The notes under the pieces were generated by a model. It made no database searches. It was not told the DNA's origin and worked only from the letters and a program-made list of their open reading frames with translations. 14,443 nt of DNA. Origin: Acidobacteriota bacterium. GTDB lineage: Bacteria; Acidobacteriota; Terriglobia; Terriglobales; Acidobacteriaceae. A program made the translations under genes and the position numbers. The stretch covers positions 1-14,443 of the forward strand of contig JAKCDN010000025.1 of the NCBI GenBank assembly GCA_021841795.1. The letters run 5' to 3'. Positions 13,877-14,443 of this stretch are shown here, piece by piece (position 1 is the stretch's first letter; every line of letters starts with the position of its first letter).

Positions 13877-14443
13877 ATGACCGATCGCCGTTTTTCTCCG
13901 ATGGCAACGCACTCCCTGCAGGGCTCACGCAGACTTGCACTCTCGATTGCGGCAGCAGTTGTTACCGCAGGTTTGATCGCGAGTCTTTCAGCGCAGACGC
14001 CGAGCGGGGCATCCACAACGACGCAGCCGGCCGCAGCCGCAACGACGCAGCCTGCGGCAGCGGCGACGACGCAGAATGCGCCGGGAAGCGCGCAGGCAAC
14101 GCCGGCGCAGGGCAATCAGAGCAGCGTCCCGACCGATGTGGGCACGACCCTGTTCCGGACCGCCGTGAACGAAGTCAGCCTCATCTTCACGGTCACGGAC
14201 AAGCACGGGCACTATATCCCGAACCTGACGCAGAGCGACTTTGCGCTTCTGGACGACCAGAAGGCTCCGGCACGGGTGAACTCGTTCCATCAGCAGATCA
14301 ATCTGCCGCTGCGGGTAGGAATCCTGATTGACACCAGCAGTTCCATCCGTTCCCGCTTCCAGTTCGAGCAACAGTCGGCGACCGAGTTTCTGCTGGAGGT
14401 ATTGCGGGCCAAGAGCGACCGGGCATTCGTGATGGGATTCGAC
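13877..14443 (+). CDS. VWFA-related acidobacterial protein, partial (right edge)
   Basis: The first 189 codons of a secreted von Willebrand factor type A protein; the frame is open to the end of the window, so the C-terminus is missing. An N-terminal signal (hydrophobic stretch about residues 20-37, cleavage near LSAQ) is followed by a low-complexity linker with TTQPAAAA repeats (about 48-66). Next comes a beta-rich segment with FTVTDKHGHYIPNLTQSDFA (104-123), and then the VWA core. VGILIDTSSS (147-156) supplies the metal-ion site DxSxS motif, with Asp152, Ser154 and Ser156. This layout is typical of the large 'VWFA-related Acidobacterial domain' family, which is multiplied in Acidobacteriota. 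Metal-dependent protein adhesion is the general role of VWA domains; the partner is unknown. ATG at 13877, with AGAGGGG directly upstream. Confidence 0.9.
   Translation, partial: MTDRRFSPMATHSLQGSRRLALSIAAAVVTAGLIASLSAQTPSGASTTTQPAAAATTQPAAAATTQNAPGSAQATPAQGNQSSVPTDVGTTLFRTAVNEVSLIFTVTDKHGHYIPNLTQSDFALLDDQKAPARVNSFHQQINLPLRVGILIDTSSSIRSRFQFEQQSATEFLLEVLRAKSDRAFVMGFD

Noticed and set aside
13997..14080. Repeated ACGACGCAG units as a possible tandem repeat array or CRISPR
   Set aside because: They encode the TTQPAAAA low-complexity linker of the VWA protein in frame, with no regular repeat-spacer structure.

Overview
The window looks like a chromosomal segment of an acidobacterium, probably class Terriglobia (Acidobacterium/Granulicella/Edaphobacter-like). 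The evidence is GC-rich coding sequence with strong third-position GC, and a truncated gene at the right edge encoding a von Willebrand A protein of the 'VWFA-related Acidobacterial' type. DUF4136, PilZ and long GH38 proteins fit that assignment. No phage, insertion sequence, CRISPR, tRNA or rRNA gene was seen.

Layout. Bases 1-456 hold no supported gene but include an AT-rich island with small dyads. On the minus strand follow a predicted lipoprotein (457-1098), a 35-residue membrane protein with a good ribosome binding site (1218-1325) and a large secreted GH38 alpha-mannosidase (1489-4821). Reading away from the mannosidase are a YihY/BrkB-family membrane protein (5025-5906) and pyruvate kinase (6079-7668). 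A strong compound hairpin (7704-7747) separates pyruvate kinase from a convergent DUF192-PilZ fusion (7803-8945). More minus-strand genes follow: a secreted DUF4136 protein (9154-9717), a membrane-anchored rhodanese (10081-10563) and a small membrane protein of unknown family (10657-11040). Bases 11041-11640 contain no convincing gene, but include a 17-bp palindrome upstream of the last of these genes.

The right end is a plus-strand block. A promoter-like pair (11636-11664) precedes a roughly 190-nt segment that can fold through two long-range helices (11672-11863). Then come an Lgt-family membrane protein (11926-12777, GTG start) and, overlapping it by 8 bases, an RluA/RluD-type pseudouridine synthase (12770-13807). 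The VWA protein starts at 13877 and runs off the window.

The genes do not form one pathway: carbohydrate degradation, glycolysis, c-di-GMP sensing, envelope proteins, lipoprotein modification and RNA modification are all present. The least ordinary part is 11636-12777. A structured RNA there has mutually exclusive closing-stem and terminator-like pairings. It is followed by a nested hairpin over the start of an Lgt homologue that appears to lack key catalytic motifs. It could be a standalone 6S-like RNA or a regulatory leader; sequence reading alone cannot decide.
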